Assembly: GCF_019966575.1 (NCBI RefSeq)
Contig: NZ_JAINFK010000001.1
Location: 496,001-560,000, forward strand
Direction of reading: 5' to 3'
DNA from: Oricola cellulosilytica
GTDB lineage: Bacteria; Pseudomonadota; Alphaproteobacteria; Rhizobiales; Rhizobiaceae
Length of the DNA stretch: 64,000 bases
The notes below the pieces were generated by a model. The model saw only the letters and a list, made by a program, of their open reading frames with translations. It made no database searches and was not told the DNA's origin. Positions 30,476 to 42,023 of this stretch are shown here, one piece after another. The position numbers and the translations under genes were made by a program. How positions within the stretch are numbered: position 1 is the first letter of the stretch; every line of letters begins with the position of its first letter.

Positions 30476-32562
30476 TCCGGCGTCTCCAGCACCAGGAGCA
30501 CGACGGAGTCCGCGGCGACCGAAAGTGTGCCGGATTCGATCTTCGCCGGCTCGCGGTTCGGCTCGGCGGTATCCAGATGCACACACCACTTCTGGCCTTC
30601 GGGTGTGCCCGGCACCACCACGTCCGCTTCCGGCCCTGCATTGAACACCGCGAAGAGCGCATATTCGAGAGCCGCGTATGGCGGCGTGCCGGACGCGGTG
30701 CGGAGCTCGACGCAAAGGAGCTTCAATTCAGGATCGTTCCAGTCGTCCTCGCGCATGGGATCGCCATCTGCTCTGCGCCAAAACAGGTCTTCCTTCCCGT
30801 CCAGCGCCCGTTCCCGGCTGTGCAGGAAGAGCTTTTGCCGCAAAACCGGATGCTTCTTGCGGAACGCGATCAGCCGCCGCGTGAATTGAAGAAACGCGTC
30901 ATCGGCGCTTTCCCAATCAATCCAGCTCGTCTCGTTGTCCTGGCAATAGGCGTTGTTGTTGCCGCCCTGGGTGTGTCCGACTTCGTCTCCGGCGAGAATC
31001 ATGGGCGTTCCCTGCGCCAGCAGCAGCGTCGCCATCATGTTGCGCCGCCGGCGCGCGCGCGCAGCGTTCACCGCCTCGTCGCCGGTCTCGCCTTCTTCGC
31101 CCATATTGTCGGAGAAGTTCTCGCTGTGGCCGTCGGCGTTCTCCTCGCCGTTCGCCTCGTTGTGTTTCTCGTTATAGGAAACGACGTCCCGCAGCGTGAA
31201 ACCGTCATGGGCGGCGATGAAGTTGACCGAGGCCGTTGCCGGGCGTCCCGAATGATCGAACTGCAGGGCCGACCCGGTCAACCTGTCGGCAAGATCGGGC
31301 GTCATGCCGGGATCGCCGCGCCAGAACCGCCGAATACCGTCGCGGAAACGGTCGTTCCACTCCAGAAAAGGCGGCGGAAAGGCCCCGAGCTGATAGCCGC
31401 CCGGCCCAATATCCCACGGTTCGGCGATAAGCTTGGTCCTTGCCAGCGTCGGATCCTGCCGGATGGCGTCGAAGAATGCCGCGCCGCGATCGAAGCCTGC
31501 GTCGGTTCGCCCCAGGGTCGAACATAGATCGAAGCGAAACCCGTCGACATGCATGATTTCGGCCCAATACCGCAGGGAGTCCATGACCATCCGCAGAACC
31601 ATGGGATGATCGACATTCAGCGTGTTTCCGGTGCCCGTATCGTTGATATAGAAACGCGGGTCCTCCGCGAGCCGGTAATAGCTGCGATTGTCAAGCCCGC
31701 GGAAAGCAAGGGTCGGGCCGAGTTCGCTGCCTTCGCATGTGTGGTTGTAGACCACGTCCATCAGCACTTCGATGCCGGCGGCGTGAAATCTGGCGACCAT
31801 CGCCTGAAATTCGGCGATATCACCCTCGTGCAGATAACGCGGGTCAGGCGCAAAGAAGCCCAGTGTCTGGTATCCCCAATAGTTCGTCAGACCCTTTTCG
31901 ACAAGAAACCGGTCGTTGAGAAAGGCCTGGGACGGAAGCAACTCGATCGCGGTGATGCCAAGCTTGACGAGATGGTCCAGCATCGGCTCCGACGATAGAC
32001 CGAGGAACGTTCCTTGCGGGGCGGCGTCGGGATGGCGCATCGTCATACCCTTCACATGCGCCTCATAGATCACGGTGTCCGCGATCGCCCTATCGGGGGA
32101 TACACCTTCGCCCCAGGAAAAGGCGGGATCAACGACCACCGACTTTGGCATGCAGGGTGCGCTATCGCGCGTGTCGAAACTGAGGTCGCCGCGCTTGGAA
32201 GCGACGTCATAGCCCATCAGAGCGTCCGACCAGTCGGGATGGCCGGTGAGCCGCTTTGCATAGGGGTCGATCAGCAGCTTGTTCGGGTTGAATCGGTGAC
32301 CCTCGGCCGGCTGATAGGGCCCGTGGGCGCGGTAACCGTACAACTGTCCCGGACGGAGACCGGGAACATATCCGTGCCACACGTCGCCGTCGCGCTCGGG
32401 CAGGTCGATCCGCGCGACTTCCTTTTCACCCTGGTCGTCGAAGAGGCAAAGTGTCATTCGGTGCGCATGTTCGGAGAACACCGCGAAGTTGACGCCGTCG
32501 CCATCGAAGGTCGCGCCGACGGGCGCCGCCCTGCCGGCGGCGATCTCGAACTCGTTTGTCAT
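30472..32562 (-). CDS. glgX: Glycogen debranching enzyme GlgX
   Basis: This GH13 isoamylase-type enzyme hydrolyses alpha-1,6 branches of limit dextrin. It has 696 aa: an N-terminal CBM48-like domain ('[20 protein letters not shown]') and then the catalytic barrel with '[10 protein letters not shown]', '[13 protein letters not shown]' (nucleophile Asp), 'LIAEPWDIG' (acid Glu) and '[21 protein letters not shown]'. Start ATG 32562 overlaps the glgA stop by 4 nt. Confidence 0.96.
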
Positions 32563-33992
32563 TCAACTGATCCGATTTTTTCGTAGAGCGCGGCATATCG
32601 GGGTGCGGAAGCTCCCCAGCCGACATGCTGTTTCATAGCCTTGCGCTGCATCCGGCTCCACACCTTTCTTTGGGCGAAAAGGTCGCACAGACGCGTCATC
32701 GCGCCGGTCAGTTCCTGGGCCGTCACGGGATAAAACTGGATGCCTGTTGCGACACCCGCCGAGAGTGCCGCATCGTTTGCATTGATGACCGTGTCGGCCA
32801 GTCCGCCGGTCAGCGCCACCACCGGAACGGTTCCGTAACGAAGGCCGTAAAGCTGGGTCAGTCCGCAAGGCTCGAACCGCGAGGGGATGACGATCGCATC
32901 GCCGCCGCCGATCATGCGATGCGAAAGCGCCTCGTCATAGCCGATCCGCACACCGACATTGGGGTAATCCCTGGCGGCCTCGAGCCAGGCCGTCTCCAGT
33001 GCCTTGTCGCCTGATCCGAGAAGCGCCAGCCTGCCGCCACGGCCGCAGTAGGCGGGCAGCGCCTCTAGAAGCAGATCGAGGCCCTTTTGTTCGGTCAGGC
33101 GCGAGACGACCACCGCCAGCGGCCCGTCACCGGGCGGCAGATCAAATTCTTCGGCAAGTGCGAGCGTATTGGCGGCCTTGCGCTTCGGCGTTCTGTAGCC
33201 GGCTATCTCCTTGTCGGTCTCGGGGTTCCAGACAGTTTCGTCGATGCCGTTCAGTATCCCGACCAGATCGGCCGCACGCGCGCGCAGCACGCCATCCAGC
33301 CCCATGCCGAATTGCGGGCGCATGAGTTCGCGGGCGTAGGTCGGACTGACCGTGGAAAGCATATCGGCATAGACCAGCCCGGCCTTTAGCGCGTTGATCT
33401 TGCCGTAATATTCGAAGCCTTCGTGGGTGAAGCCCCACTCGGGAAGATTCAAGGCTTCGAGTTTCTCCGCAGGTGCAAGTCCGTGAAAGGCGATGTTGTG
33501 GACCGTCAGCAAGGTCGCCACCTCTCCGGTGGCTCCCAGGGCGCGCAGATAGACGGGAACAAGCGCCGCCTGCCAGTCATGCAGGTGCAGCACCTCTGGT
33601 TTCCATCCCGCCGCCCCGTCAACCGCAATTTCCGCCGCGACCCGGCTCAGCGCCGCGAAACGCTCCGGATTGTCGGGCCAGTCGAGACCGTCCGGCCCGA
33701 GATAGATCGAGCCGGGACGGTCAAAGAGATGCGGCGCGTCCAGGACAAGCATGTCGAGGCCGCGCGTCTTTCCGGCAAGAACCCGCGCCGGGCCGCCCAT
33801 CAGGTCGGCATCGTGCCAGACCTCCGTCACCCGTTTCAACGCCTTCATGACCGCGGGATATCCGGGCAGCAGCGTGCGCATGTGCCACCCTTCGGCGGCA
33901 AGAGCGGAAGGCAGGGCTCCGGCGACATCGGCAAGCCCGCCTGTCTTGACGAGCGGGGCGCACTCCGACGCCACCGACAGGACCTTCCTCAT
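32559..33992 (-). CDS. glgA: Glycogen synthase GlgA
   Basis: This GT5 enzyme adds glucose from ADP-glucose to glycogen. It has 477 aa. The ADP-glucose-binding 'VKTGGLADV' is at residues 15-23; '[12 protein letters not shown]' and '[13 protein letters not shown]' open the second domain; and '[18 protein letters not shown]' carries the catalytic Glu. Start ATG 33992 overlaps the glgC stop and its own stop overlaps glgX, both by 4 nt. Confidence 0.97.
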   Translation of the reverse strand: MRKVLSVASECAPLVKTGGLADVAGALPSALAAEGWHMRTLLPGYPAVMKALKRVTEVWHDADLMGGPARVLAGKTRGLDMLVLDAPHLFDRPGSIYLGPDGLDWPDNPERFAALSRVAAEIAVDGAAGWKPEVLHLHDWQAALVPVYLRALGATGEVATLLTVHNIAFHGLAPAEKLEALNLPEWGFTHEGFEYYGKINALKAGLVYADMLSTVSPTYARELMRPQFGMGLDGVLRARAADLVGILNGIDETVWNPETDKEIAGYRTPKRKAANTLALAEEFDLPPGDGPLAVVVSRLTEQKGLDLLLEALPAYCGRGGRLALLGSGDKALETAWLEAARDYPNVGVRIGYDEALSHRMIGGGDAIVIPSRFEPCGLTQLYGLRYGTVPVVALTGGLADTVINANDAALSAGVATGIQFYPVTAQELTGAMTRLCDLFAQRKVWSRMQRKAMKQHVGWGASAPRYAALYEKIGSVE

Positions 33993-35251
33993 CCGGCTTC
34001 TCTCCGGTCAAGCATGTCCTGGGTGATGAGGGTCACTCCCCCTTCGGTCACGCGGAACCATTTCGCATCTTCCTCGGGGTCCTCGCCCACGACGAGGCGC
34101 TCGGGAATCTGCACCCCGCGATCGATCACGACATTCTTCAACCGGGCGTGGCGGCCGACATTCACATAGGGCAGCAGCACCGCGCCCTCGAGCGAGGCGT
34201 AGGAGTTGGTGTGCACCTGTGTGAACAGCAGCGAATCGCGGATGGATGTTCCCGAGATGATGCATCCGCCCGACACCAGGCTCGATACCGCGGTGCCGCG
34301 CCGGTCCTCCTCGTCGTGCACGAATTTCGCCGGCGGCACGCTTTCCGAATAGGTCCAGATCGGCCATTGCCGGTCCCAGAGATCGAGTTCGGGGGTAAAG
34401 TCGCACAGATCTATGTTGGCCTTCCAGAAGGCGTCCACGGTTCCCACGTCGCGCCAGTAAACCGGGGCATCCGGGGAATGTCGCACGCAGCTGTCGGAGA
34501 AACGATGCGCTACAGCCTTCCCGTTCCGCACGATCAAGGGAATTATATCTCCGCCGAAATCGTGTTTCGAATTCGGGTCTTCCGCGTCGTCGATGAGCAA
34601 CTGGCGAAGGAACGGCCATGAGAAAACATAGATTCCCATCGACGCCAGCGTGACGTTCGGATCGTCGGGCGTGCCGGGTGGATCCTTCGGCTTTTCGAGA
34701 AAGCTGGTTATCCGGCTCGACTTGTCGATCGCCATCACCCCGAAGGCGGAGGCCTCCTCGCGCGGTACGGTGAGACAACCGACGGTGACGTCCGCACCGC
34801 TTTCGACATGCTGACGCAGCATGACTTCGTAATCCATCTTGTAGATATGATCACCCGCCAGGATGAGGACGAAATCGACATCATAACTGTCGACAATGTC
34901 GATGTTCTGCGTAACCGCGTCAGCCGTCCCCATGTACCACTTGTTCTCGGCTACCCTTTGCGAGGCCGGCAGAATGTCGAGATATTCGTTGCGCTCGGCG
35001 CGGAAGAAGCTCCATCCGCGCTGACAATGGCGGATCAGCGAGTGCGCCTTGTACTGGGTAGCAATCGCCATCTTGCGAATACCGGAATTGAGCGCGTTCG
35101 ACAGGGCGAAATCGATGATGCGTGTCTTTCCGCCGAAATACACGGCGGGCTTGGCGCGTTTGTCGGTCAACTCCATCAACCGGCTGCCGCGCCCCCCCGC
35201 CAGCACGAAGGCCATGCTTCGGCTGGAGAGCCTCGTTACGGGCGTATTCAT
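33989..35251 (-). CDS. glgC: Glucose-1-phosphate adenylyltransferase GlgC
   Basis: This enzyme makes ADP-glucose, the committed step of glycogen synthesis. It has 420 aa, with '[25 protein letters not shown]' at the N-terminus (nucleotide and effector site), the catalytic '[15 protein letters not shown]' and a C-terminal left-handed beta-helix. The gene lies 19 nt after glgB. The enzyme of this group is usually controlled by metabolites of the Entner-Doudoroff route; nothing in the DNA shows transcriptional control. Confidence 0.97.
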   Translation of the reverse strand: MNTPVTRLSSRSMAFVLAGGRGSRLMELTDKRAKPAVYFGGKTRIIDFALSNALNSGIRKMAIATQYKAHSLIRHCQRGWSFFRAERNEYLDILPASQRVAENKWYMGTADAVTQNIDIVDSYDVDFVLILAGDHIYKMDYEVMLRQHVESGADVTVGCLTVPREEASAFGVMAIDKSSRITSFLEKPKDPPGTPDDPNVTLASMGIYVFSWPFLRQLLIDDAEDPNSKHDFGGDIIPLIVRNGKAVAHRFSDSCVRHSPDAPVYWRDVGTVDAFWKANIDLCDFTPELDLWDRQWPIWTYSESVPPAKFVHDEEDRRGTAVSSLVSGGCIISGTSIRDSLLFTQVHTNSYASLEGAVLLPYVNVGRHARLKNVVIDRGVQIPERLVVGEDPEEDAKWFRVTEGGVTLITQDMLDRREAG

Positions 35252-35270
35252 CAGTCCTCCCTGCGTGTTG

Positions 35271-37469
35271 TCAGTCCTCGTATGTCAGAATGATCGTGGA
35301 CAATGGCGGCAACGTCACTCGTGCCGATGCCGGCTGCCCGTGGCTCTCCTCCTGCCTTGCAATAATGCCGCCCATATTGCCGCGGTTCCCGCCGCCATAG
35401 ATTTCGGCATCGCTGTTGATCGCCTCGCGCCAGCGGCCCGGGCTCGGCAAGCCGCACAGCCAGTCGCGCCGTTCCACCGGCGTGAAATTGCAGATCACAA
35501 CAGCCGGCTGGTCCTGCGGCCCGCCACGCCTGATCCATGCATAGACCGAGTTCTCGGCATCGTTCGCCTCGATCCACTGAAACCCGTCGGCGTCGCAATC
35601 CTTGACGTGCAGGGCCGGCGTCGCCCGGTAAAGGGTATTGAGATCGCGAACATAACGCTGAATCCCCTTGTGTGCCGGCCGTTCGGCGATTTCCCAAGGG
35701 ACTTCACCCGACTGTTGCCATTCCCCAGGCTGGGCGAATTCACACCCCATGAAAAGAAGCTTCTTTCCCGGATGGCCCCACATGAACCCGTAATAGGCGC
35801 GCAGATTGGCAAAGCGTTCCCAGTCGTTACCCGGCATACGGTCGAGCATCGAACCCTTGCCGTGAACGACCTCGTCGTGGCTGATCGGCAGAATGAAATT
35901 CTCCGAAAACGCGTAATGGAGGCCGAACGTCATCTGATGATGATGATGCTTGCGGTAAACCGGCTCGCGCTGAATATAATTCAGCGTGTCGTTCATCCAG
36001 CCCATGTTCCATTTGTAGCCGAAGCCCAGGCCGCCCGTGTCGACGGGGCGCGAAACGCCCGGAAAGCTCGTACTTTCCTCGGCCACGGTCATGATACCGC
36101 CCACCTCCCCATAAACGGTCGTGTTCATGCGCTGGAGCATGGAGATGGCTTCGAGATTCTCACGCCCGCCATGGATGTTGGGCACCCATTCGCCTTCCTT
36201 GCGCGAATAGTCGCGGTAGAGCATCGAAGCGACCGCATCCACCCGGAGGCCATCGACGTGGTACTCCTCGAGCCAGTAGAGCGCGTTGGAGATCAGGTAG
36301 TTGGAGACCTCGACGCGTCCGTAATTGTAGATCAGCGTGTTCCAGTCCTGATGGAAACCCTCGCGCGGATCGGCGTGCTCGTAGAGCGCCGTTCCGTCGA
36401 ACCGGGCGAGACCGTGAACGTCCGAGGGGAAATGGCCCGGAACCCAATCCAGAAGGACACCAATGCCGCGCTTGTGCGCCGCCTCGACCAGATCGCGGAA
36501 CTCATGAGGCGGTCCGTGGCGGATGGTCGGCGCGTAGAGCCCCACAGGCTGATAGCCCCAGGAGCCGTCGAACGGATGCTCGCTGAGCGGCAGGAACTCG
36601 ATGTGCGTGAAGCCCATTTCGTCGACATAGTCGACAAGATCCTCGGCCGCCTCCTTGTAGGAAAGCATGCGCCCACCCTCCTCGTGGCGCCGCCTCCACG
36701 AGCCGAGATGAACTTCGTAGACGGATATCGGCGCGGTTCTGGCGTTGCGGCCCCTGCGCTCCTCCATCCACTTGGCGTCCTTCCAGCCATAGCCGGATAT
36801 GTCGCGGACGATGGAGGCCGTTTCGGGCGGGTGTTGCGAACCGAAGCCGACCGGATCGGCCTTGAGCGGCAACAAGCCATCCGGTCCAACGATCTCGTAT
36901 TTGTAGGCGGCGCCCTCGCCGACACCCGGCAGGAATATCTCCCACACGCCTGTCGATCCCCTGCGGCGCATGACATGCCTGCGCCCGTCCCAGGAATTGA
37001 AGTCGCCTACCACGGAGACCCGCCTTGCGTTGGGCGCCCAGACCGCGAAATGGGTCCCGCGGGTTCCTTCGTGTTCGATCACATGGGCGCCGAGGGCGGT
37101 CCACAACCGGCGATGCGTGCCTTCGCCGATCAGGTACTCATCCACCTCGCCTATGACCGGGCCGAAGCGATATGGGTCATCGTAGGTGTGGGCGTCGCCA
37201 CCGGATCTGCTTCGCAGGCGATAGGGTCCCTCGGGTATTTCGCCGGAAAATATCTCGGGCTCCTCCGCAAGCGGGGCAAGATCGAACGCCTTTCCGCCGA
37301 CGAGAGCGCTCAGGCTTCCGGCGCCCGGAGCGAAGGCCACCACGACCGTCTTCTTGCCGATGCGCCGCGGCCCCAGAACCGAGAACAGATCGTCGTGTTC
37401 GCCCTGCGCGATCCGGTGCGCAGTTTGCGGGGAGACGACCTCCTTGCTCGGCATTTTCTGGGCTCTCAT
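35271..37469 (-). CDS. glgB: 1,4-alpha-glucan branching enzyme GlgB
   Basis: This GH13 enzyme introduces alpha-1,6 branches. It has 732 aa from ATG 37469 (ATG five codons later is an alternative). An N1 and a CBM48 domain fill the first ~220 residues ('[21 protein letters not shown]'). The barrel holds '[11 protein letters not shown]', '[14 protein letters not shown]' (nucleophile Asp), '[13 protein letters not shown]' (acid Glu) and '[14 protein letters not shown]'. The gene follows glgP by 64 nt and precedes glgC. Confidence 0.97.
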   Translation of the reverse strand: MRAQKMPSKEVVSPQTAHRIAQGEHDDLFSVLGPRRIGKKTVVVAFAPGAGSLSALVGGKAFDLAPLAEEPEIFSGEIPEGPYRLRSRSGGDAHTYDDPYRFGPVIGEVDEYLIGEGTHRRLWTALGAHVIEHEGTRGTHFAVWAPNARRVSVVGDFNSWDGRRHVMRRRGSTGVWEIFLPGVGEGAAYKYEIVGPDGLLPLKADPVGFGSQHPPETASIVRDISGYGWKDAKWMEERRGRNARTAPISVYEVHLGSWRRRHEEGGRMLSYKEAAEDLVDYVDEMGFTHIEFLPLSEHPFDGSWGYQPVGLYAPTIRHGPPHEFRDLVEAAHKRGIGVLLDWVPGHFPSDVHGLARFDGTALYEHADPREGFHQDWNTLIYNYGRVEVSNYLISNALYWLEEYHVDGLRVDAVASMLYRDYSRKEGEWVPNIHGGRENLEAISMLQRMNTTVYGEVGGIMTVAEESTSFPGVSRPVDTGGLGFGYKWNMGWMNDTLNYIQREPVYRKHHHHQMTFGLHYAFSENFILPISHDEVVHGKGSMLDRMPGNDWERFANLRAYYGFMWGHPGKKLLFMGCEFAQPGEWQQSGEVPWEIAERPAHKGIQRYVRDLNTLYRATPALHVKDCDADGFQWIEANDAENSVYAWIRRGGPQDQPAVVICNFTPVERRDWLCGLPSPGRWREAINSDAEIYGGGNRGNMGGIIARQEESHGQPASARVTLPPLSTIILTYED

Positions 37470-37533
37470 TCCGGCAAGCGTATTATCCCCGGGAGGAATA
37501 GCAACCGGATTTCTCGTTTCCGGCAGCTCGGCG

Positions 37534-39906
37534 TCAAAGCGCCGAACGTGCCATCCAGATGTCGTTCATGTATCCGCGGATCGTCCGGTCCGAGGAGAAC
37601 CAGCCGCTTCTTGCGGTATTAAGCGCTGCCTTTTGGTTCCACTCGTCCCGGTTGCGGTAGGCCGCGTCGACCTCGCGCTGCTTGTCGTAATAGGACGAGA
37701 AATCGGAGCAGACGAGGAAGTAGTCGGCGCCGCGAAGGTTCTGCGCGATGTCGCGATAACGTTCGGGATCGTCCATCGTGAAGACGCCGTCTTCGATGTC
37801 GCCTATGGCCCGGGCCAGTTCCGGACTTTCGGCGATCGCCTTTTCCGCGTGGTTCGCGACGGTGCGGCGGGCGACGACTTCCGGCGCCGTCATGCCGAAC
37901 AGGAAGAAGTTCTCGGCGCCCACCCGCTCGCGGATTTCGACGTTGGCGCCGTCGAGCGTGCCGATCGTCAGCGCGCCGTTAAGCGCGAACTTCATGTTGC
38001 CGGTGCCGGACGCCTCCTTGCCCGCCGTTGATATCTGCTCGGACAGATCGGCGGCCGGGATCAGCCGCTCCGCCAGCGAGACATTGTAGTTGGGAAGATA
38101 GACGATCTTCAGGAAGCGGCTGGTGACCGGATCGTCGTTCACCATCCGGGCGACGTCATTGACCAGGTGGATGATCTTCTTGGCAAAGACGTAGCCGGGC
38201 GCGGCCTTGCCCGCGAAAATCTTTACCCGCGGAGTCCAGTCGCGGTCCGGATTCTCCTGGATGGCGCGCCAGTATGCGATCGTCTCCAGGATGTTCAGGT
38301 GCTGGCGCTTGTATTCGTGAATGCGCTTGATCTGGATGTCGAACATCGCATCGGGATCGATCTCGACCCCTTCGGTCTCGCGGACGAAGCGCGCGAGCTC
38401 ACGCTTGTTGCTCGCCTTCGCCTCGGCGAAGGCCTCGCGGAACCCGTTGTCCTCGATATGCGATTCCAGTTCGGAGAGCCGCTCGAGATCATCGACCCAG
38501 CCATTGCCGATCGTGTCGTCGATGAGACGGCTCAGACCCGGGTTGGAGGAGAGCAGCCAACGGCGCGGCGTGACGCCGTTGGTCTGGTTGACGATGCGGT
38601 CGGGATGCAGCCGGTTTAGTTCGGCGAACACGGTCTCCTTCATAAGACCGGTATGGAGCGCCGACACGCCGTTCACCTTGTGGGCCATCATGAAGGACAA
38701 TTCGCCCATCTTGACCTCGCCGTCCTCGATCGCCGTTACCTTGCGGCCGGGGTTGGCCTTGGCATGCGCCTGGTCAATGCGCTCGATCAATTGCATGTGG
38801 CGGGGCAGGAGCGAGGCCATCAACTCCTCCGGCCAGCGTTCCAGCGCCTCGGGCATGAGCGTATGGTTGGTGTAGGACAGACAGCCGCGCGCAGCCTGTT
38901 CCGCGTCTTCGAAAGGCAGGCCCTTCTCGTCATGAAGCAGGCGCACCAGCTCCGGCCCGGCGATCGCCGGATGGGTGTCGTTTAACTGGATCGCCACCTT
39001 TTCCGGCATTGCGCGCAGATCGTCATGTTCGCTCAGGTAGCGGCGCACGACGTCCCGCAGCGACGAGGCGGTGAAGAAATATTCCTGCTTGAGTCGCAGC
39101 GCCTTGCCCTGCTCTGTGGTGTCGTCGGGGTAGAGAACGCGGGAGATCGTGCGGGCGAGAGCCTCGGGCGCGGCCGCCCCGACATAATCGCCGCGGTTGA
39201 AGCTTTCGAGGTCGAAGGCGCGGACCGGCTTCGCCGACCATAACCGCAGCGTATTGGCCCACCGGCCCTGCCAGCCGACGATCGGTGTGTCGTAGGCCGC
39301 CGCGACGACCATTTCGTCCGGACGCCACACGGCTCGCCGTCCGCTTTCGTCGACCGAACCGCCAAACCCGATCTCGAACGCCGCTTCAGGGCGCTGGAAT
39401 TCCCAGGCGTGCGGCTGCAGGAGCCAGTCCTCCGGTTCTTCGACCTGGCGCCCGTCCACGAATGACTGCCGGAACAATCCGTGTTCGTAGCGGATGCCGT
39501 ACCCATAGGCGGGGCAGCCGATCGTCGACAGGGAATCGAGAAAGCAGGCCGCGAGCCGGCCGAGCCCGCCATTGCCGAGCGCCGCATCGGGTTCGTTCTC
39601 CAGCACCTCGGTGAAATCCACACCGAGATCCGCAAATGCGTCGCGTGCGGTCTCGAGCAGGCCCAGATTGACGATCGCGTCCTCCAGCAGGCGTCCGATC
39701 AGGAACTCCATCGACAGATAATAGACGCGCTTGTGGCCCCCGGCGTATGTCTTGCGGGTGGCGTCGAACCACGGATCGACGATCCGGTCGCGCACCGCCA
39801 GCGAGAGCGCCATCCGCCAGTCCCGTATATGTGCGTGCTCGGGATCCTTGCCGAACGAGTAGGTCAGATGGCGCAGCATGTCTGCGCGCAAGTCGGCGTG
39901 TGTCAT
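37534..39906 (-). CDS. glgP: Glycogen phosphorylase GlgP
   Basis: This PLP-dependent enzyme releases glucose-1-phosphate from glycogen. It has 790 aa from ATG 39906; the frame extends 24 codons upstream without homology. Marks are 'GNGGLGRLAACFLDSLST', 'VAIQLNDTHPAIAGPELVRLL', 'NGVTPRRWLLSSNPGLS' and the PLP-lysine region 'AGKEASGTGNMKFALNG'. It is the first gene of the seven-gene operon, so the operon promoter should lie in 39907-40146. Confidence 0.97.
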   Translation of the reverse strand: MTHADLRADMLRHLTYSFGKDPEHAHIRDWRMALSLAVRDRIVDPWFDATRKTYAGGHKRVYYLSMEFLIGRLLEDAIVNLGLLETARDAFADLGVDFTEVLENEPDAALGNGGLGRLAACFLDSLSTIGCPAYGYGIRYEHGLFRQSFVDGRQVEEPEDWLLQPHAWEFQRPEAAFEIGFGGSVDESGRRAVWRPDEMVVAAAYDTPIVGWQGRWANTLRLWSAKPVRAFDLESFNRGDYVGAAAPEALARTISRVLYPDDTTEQGKALRLKQEYFFTASSLRDVVRRYLSEHDDLRAMPEKVAIQLNDTHPAIAGPELVRLLHDEKGLPFEDAEQAARGCLSYTNHTLMPEALERWPEELMASLLPRHMQLIERIDQAHAKANPGRKVTAIEDGEVKMGELSFMMAHKVNGVSALHTGLMKETVFAELNRLHPDRIVNQTNGVTPRRWLLSSNPGLSRLIDDTIGNGWVDDLERLSELESHIEDNGFREAFAEAKASNKRELARFVRETEGVEIDPDAMFDIQIKRIHEYKRQHLNILETIAYWRAIQENPDRDWTPRVKIFAGKAAPGYVFAKKIIHLVNDVARMVNDDPVTSRFLKIVYLPNYNVSLAERLIPAADLSEQISTAGKEASGTGNMKFALNGALTIGTLDGANVEIRERVGAENFFLFGMTAPEVVARRTVANHAEKAIAESPELARAIGDIEDGVFTMDDPERYRDIAQNLRGADYFLVCSDFSSYYDKQREVDAAYRNRDEWNQKAALNTARSGWFSSDRTIRGYMNDIWMARSAL

Positions 39907-40146
39907 GGTATGTCCTCCGTCAGGACGGGCGAGCGTGGTGGAAGGATTATGGGCGGCGCGGCACCAATGCGGATTCAACCGATTGTATCGTGTATTACCA
40001 GTTCATTCGCAACAAACATTCACTGTTATCAAAAGGTTCCCCGGCGCCATCGCCGCTTCCTGATTCGCACTCCGCACCGGCGCGCTTGCGTTGATGAACC
40101 GTCGAACCTACAAGGCGCGAGGTTTCGGAAACGGGAAAAGTGAAAG
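39907..40146. other. Divergent intergenic region between glgP and nrnC
   Basis: This 240-nt gap is the only non-coding space between the glycogen operon and nrnC. Its middle part (about 39985-40040) is AT-rich compared with its flanks and probably holds both promoters. I could not assign -35/-10 boxes or a regulator site with confidence. Confidence 0.5.
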
Positions 40147-40776
40147 ATGGCCGACAACAACATCCGGTTGCATCACGGGGATCTCTCAGCGGACGCGCTC
40201 GCGCGCTACGGCGCCCGGGTCGCGATCGATACGGAGACGCTCGGCCTCAATCCGCATCGCGACCGGCTATGCGTGGTCCAGCTGTCGCCGGGCGACGGAA
40301 GCGCGGACGTGATACAAATCGCTCAAGGCCAGACGGATGCGCCGAATCTGGTCAAACTGCTTGGCGATGCCGGCAAGACGAAGATTTTCCATTTCGGACG
40401 CTTCGACATCGCCGTGCTCAAACATGCGTTCGGCGTGTCCGCATCTCCGATCTTCTGCACCAAGATCGCCTCGCGGCTGACGCGCACCTACACCGACCGG
40501 CACAGCCTGAAGGACCTGACCAGGGAACTGATCGGCATCGATCTTTCCAAGCAGCAGCAATCGTCGGACTGGGCGGCCGAGACGCTGACCGACGCCCAGC
40601 TCGAATATGCGGCGTCCGACGTGCTGCACCTGCACGCCCTGATGGACGCCCTCGTGGCGCGGCTCGAGCGGGAAGGCCGCACCGCCATCGCCCGGGCCTG
40701 CTTCGAGTTCCTCCCGACGCGAGCCGAACTCGATCTGGCCGGATGGCCGGAAGCCGACATCTTCGCCCATTCCTGA
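40147..40776 (+). CDS. nrnC: NanoRNase NrnC (RNase D-like DEDDy exonuclease)
   Basis: This cytoplasmic 3'-5' exonuclease degrades very short RNAs, replacing Orn in many alphaproteobacteria. It has 209 aa, a single DEDDy domain without the HRDC domains of RNase D. Catalytic residues are Asp28 and Glu30 (AIDTETLGL), Asp87 (HFGRFDIAVL) and Tyr154/Asp158 (YAASDVLHL). The 'LNPHRDRLCVVQLSPGDG' segment is nearly diagnostic for NrnC. A HAD gene follows after 19 nt. Confidence 0.94.
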   Translation: MADNNIRLHHGDLSADALARYGARVAIDTETLGLNPHRDRLCVVQLSPGDGSADVIQIAQGQTDAPNLVKLLGDAGKTKIFHFGRFDIAVLKHAFGVSASPIFCTKIASRLTRTYTDRHSLKDLTRELIGIDLSKQQQSSDWAAETLTDAQLEYAASDVLHLHALMDALVARLEREGRTAIARACFEFLPTRAELDLAGWPEADIFAHS

Positions 40777-40795
40777 TCCGAAACCGGCCCGCGCC

Positions 40796-41488
40796 ATGCA
40801 GAAGCCGTTGCTCATCTTCGATTGCGACGGGGTCCTGATCGACTCCGAGGCGATTTATCTCGACGTCGAGTTCGCCTTCCTTGAAGGCAAGGGCGTGCGG
40901 GTCGACCGGGAATGGTATGTACGGGAATTTCTCGCGCTGGCGCAGGATTTGTGGCGCGCAAAACTCTCCGATCTCGTCGCTGAGCACACCGGAAACCCGA
41001 TGAGCGATAACGAATACACCGCGCTCAAGGCGGAGTCCCGGCGGCGCGTGGCCGAGGAAGTCCGGACGATCGCGGGGGTCGAAACACTGCTCGAACGCCT
41101 GAAGGCGACCCGATGCGTCGCCTCGAGCACGCAACTGCCGTTCCTCGGTCCCAAGTTGGAGCGGGCGGGCCTCGCGCGGTATTTCGGAGACGGAGTCTAC
41201 TCGGGCGACATGGTCGAGAACGGAAAACCCGCCCCGGACCTGTTCCAACATGCCGCGTCCGAAATGGGTTACCGGGCGGACGACTGCATCGTGGTCGAGG
41301 ACAGCGCCAACGGCGTGCGCGGAGGCAAGGCGGCGGGCCATCACGTCATCGGGTTCACCGGCGGGACGCACTGCCTCGGCAACCACGCCGAACTCTTGCG
41401 CGGCGCAGGCGCCGACATCGTGGTTTCGAGCCACGTCGAACTCGCCGAATGGCTGGCGGAAAACACCGGGGCCTTCGACGCCCGCTAA
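40796..41488 (+). CDS. HAD-superfamily hydrolase (subfamily IA phosphatase)
   Basis: This cytoplasmic phosphatase-like enzyme has 230 aa. Motif I is 'FDCDGVLIDSE' (Asp9 nucleophile, Asp11). A helical cap with 'EFLALAQDLWRAKL' follows, then motif II Ser in 'VASSTQLPF', the Lys in 'NGKPAPDLF' and motif IV 'VVEDSANGVRGGKAAG'. The pattern fits the beta-phosphoglucomutase/YieH-like branch. The substrate is unknown; proximity to glycogen genes makes a sugar phosphate possible, but the gene is on the other side of nrnC. Confidence 0.88.
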   Translation: MQKPLLIFDCDGVLIDSEAIYLDVEFAFLEGKGVRVDREWYVREFLALAQDLWRAKLSDLVAEHTGNPMSDNEYTALKAESRRRVAEEVRTIAGVETLLERLKATRCVASSTQLPFLGPKLERAGLARYFGDGVYSGDMVENGKPAPDLFQHAASEMGYRADDCIVVEDSANGVRGGKAAGHHVIGFTGGTHCLGNHAELLRGAGADIVVSSHVELAEWLAENTGAFDAR

Positions 41489-41494
41489 CGCCGC

Positions 41495-41836
41495 CTACCT
41501 CTCCGGAGGCCGCGCGCCGACGCGGTTGAGCACCTCCTTTGGGATGTCGTAGGCGGCGAACAGGTGGTGATCGCTCTTAAGCCCGAGATAGTCGCGCTGG
41601 ATGAACATCACCCACGCCCGGTCGGCGGCCTCCTGCAACAATTCCTCGCGGTCTCGGTTCGAGCCCGGCGTGGCGTCGTGCCGGCGGATGGCTTCCAGCG
41701 CCTCTTCCAGCTTGCGGCCGATCCGTCCGAGCGCCTCGGCGGTCTCGGCCATTGCCTCGTAGGCAAGCGCATCGAGCCCGGCATTTGCGCCGGAAGCACT
41801 GGCGCGGCTGAAGGAACGGGGAGGTCGCAGCGACAT
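41495..41836 (-). CDS. Conserved small protein of unknown function
   Basis: The frame gives 113 aa from ATG 41836; GTG at 41857 would add seven residues. The protein is mostly helical and charged ('AYEAMAETAEALGRIGRKLEEALEAI'), with a conserved-looking C-terminal block 'ADRAWVMFIQRDYLGLKSDHHLFAAYDIPKEVLNRVG'. I believe similar proteins are common in Rhizobiales, but I cannot name a function. It is convergent with the HAD gene (6-nt gap) and divergent from the SDR gene. Confidence 0.75.
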   Translation of the reverse strand: MSLRPPRSFSRASASGANAGLDALAYEAMAETAEALGRIGRKLEEALEAIRRHDATPGSNRDREELLQEAADRAWVMFIQRDYLGLKSDHHLFAAYDIPKEVLNRVGARPPER

Positions 41837-42023
41837 GATCCATCCGTGTTGTTTCACGCAATCTGGGAACCGCCCACCTTCCGGTCAACCGAGAGCCGGC
41901 GCAAAAACATCTTTGCAGGTGCGCTGGAACGAATGACGGCTCGCGGGGATTGTTTGCAGACCGGACAGGTTCGATCGTTCCCAGTGCCGATCGGGCCTCG
42001 CCACCAGCAACGGAGTTCATGTC

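Noticed and set aside
35049-37622. Very long open frame on the plus strand opposite glgB
   Set aside because: It is antisense to a clear glgB gene, has high arginine and proline typical of shadow frames in GC-rich DNA, and no family features.
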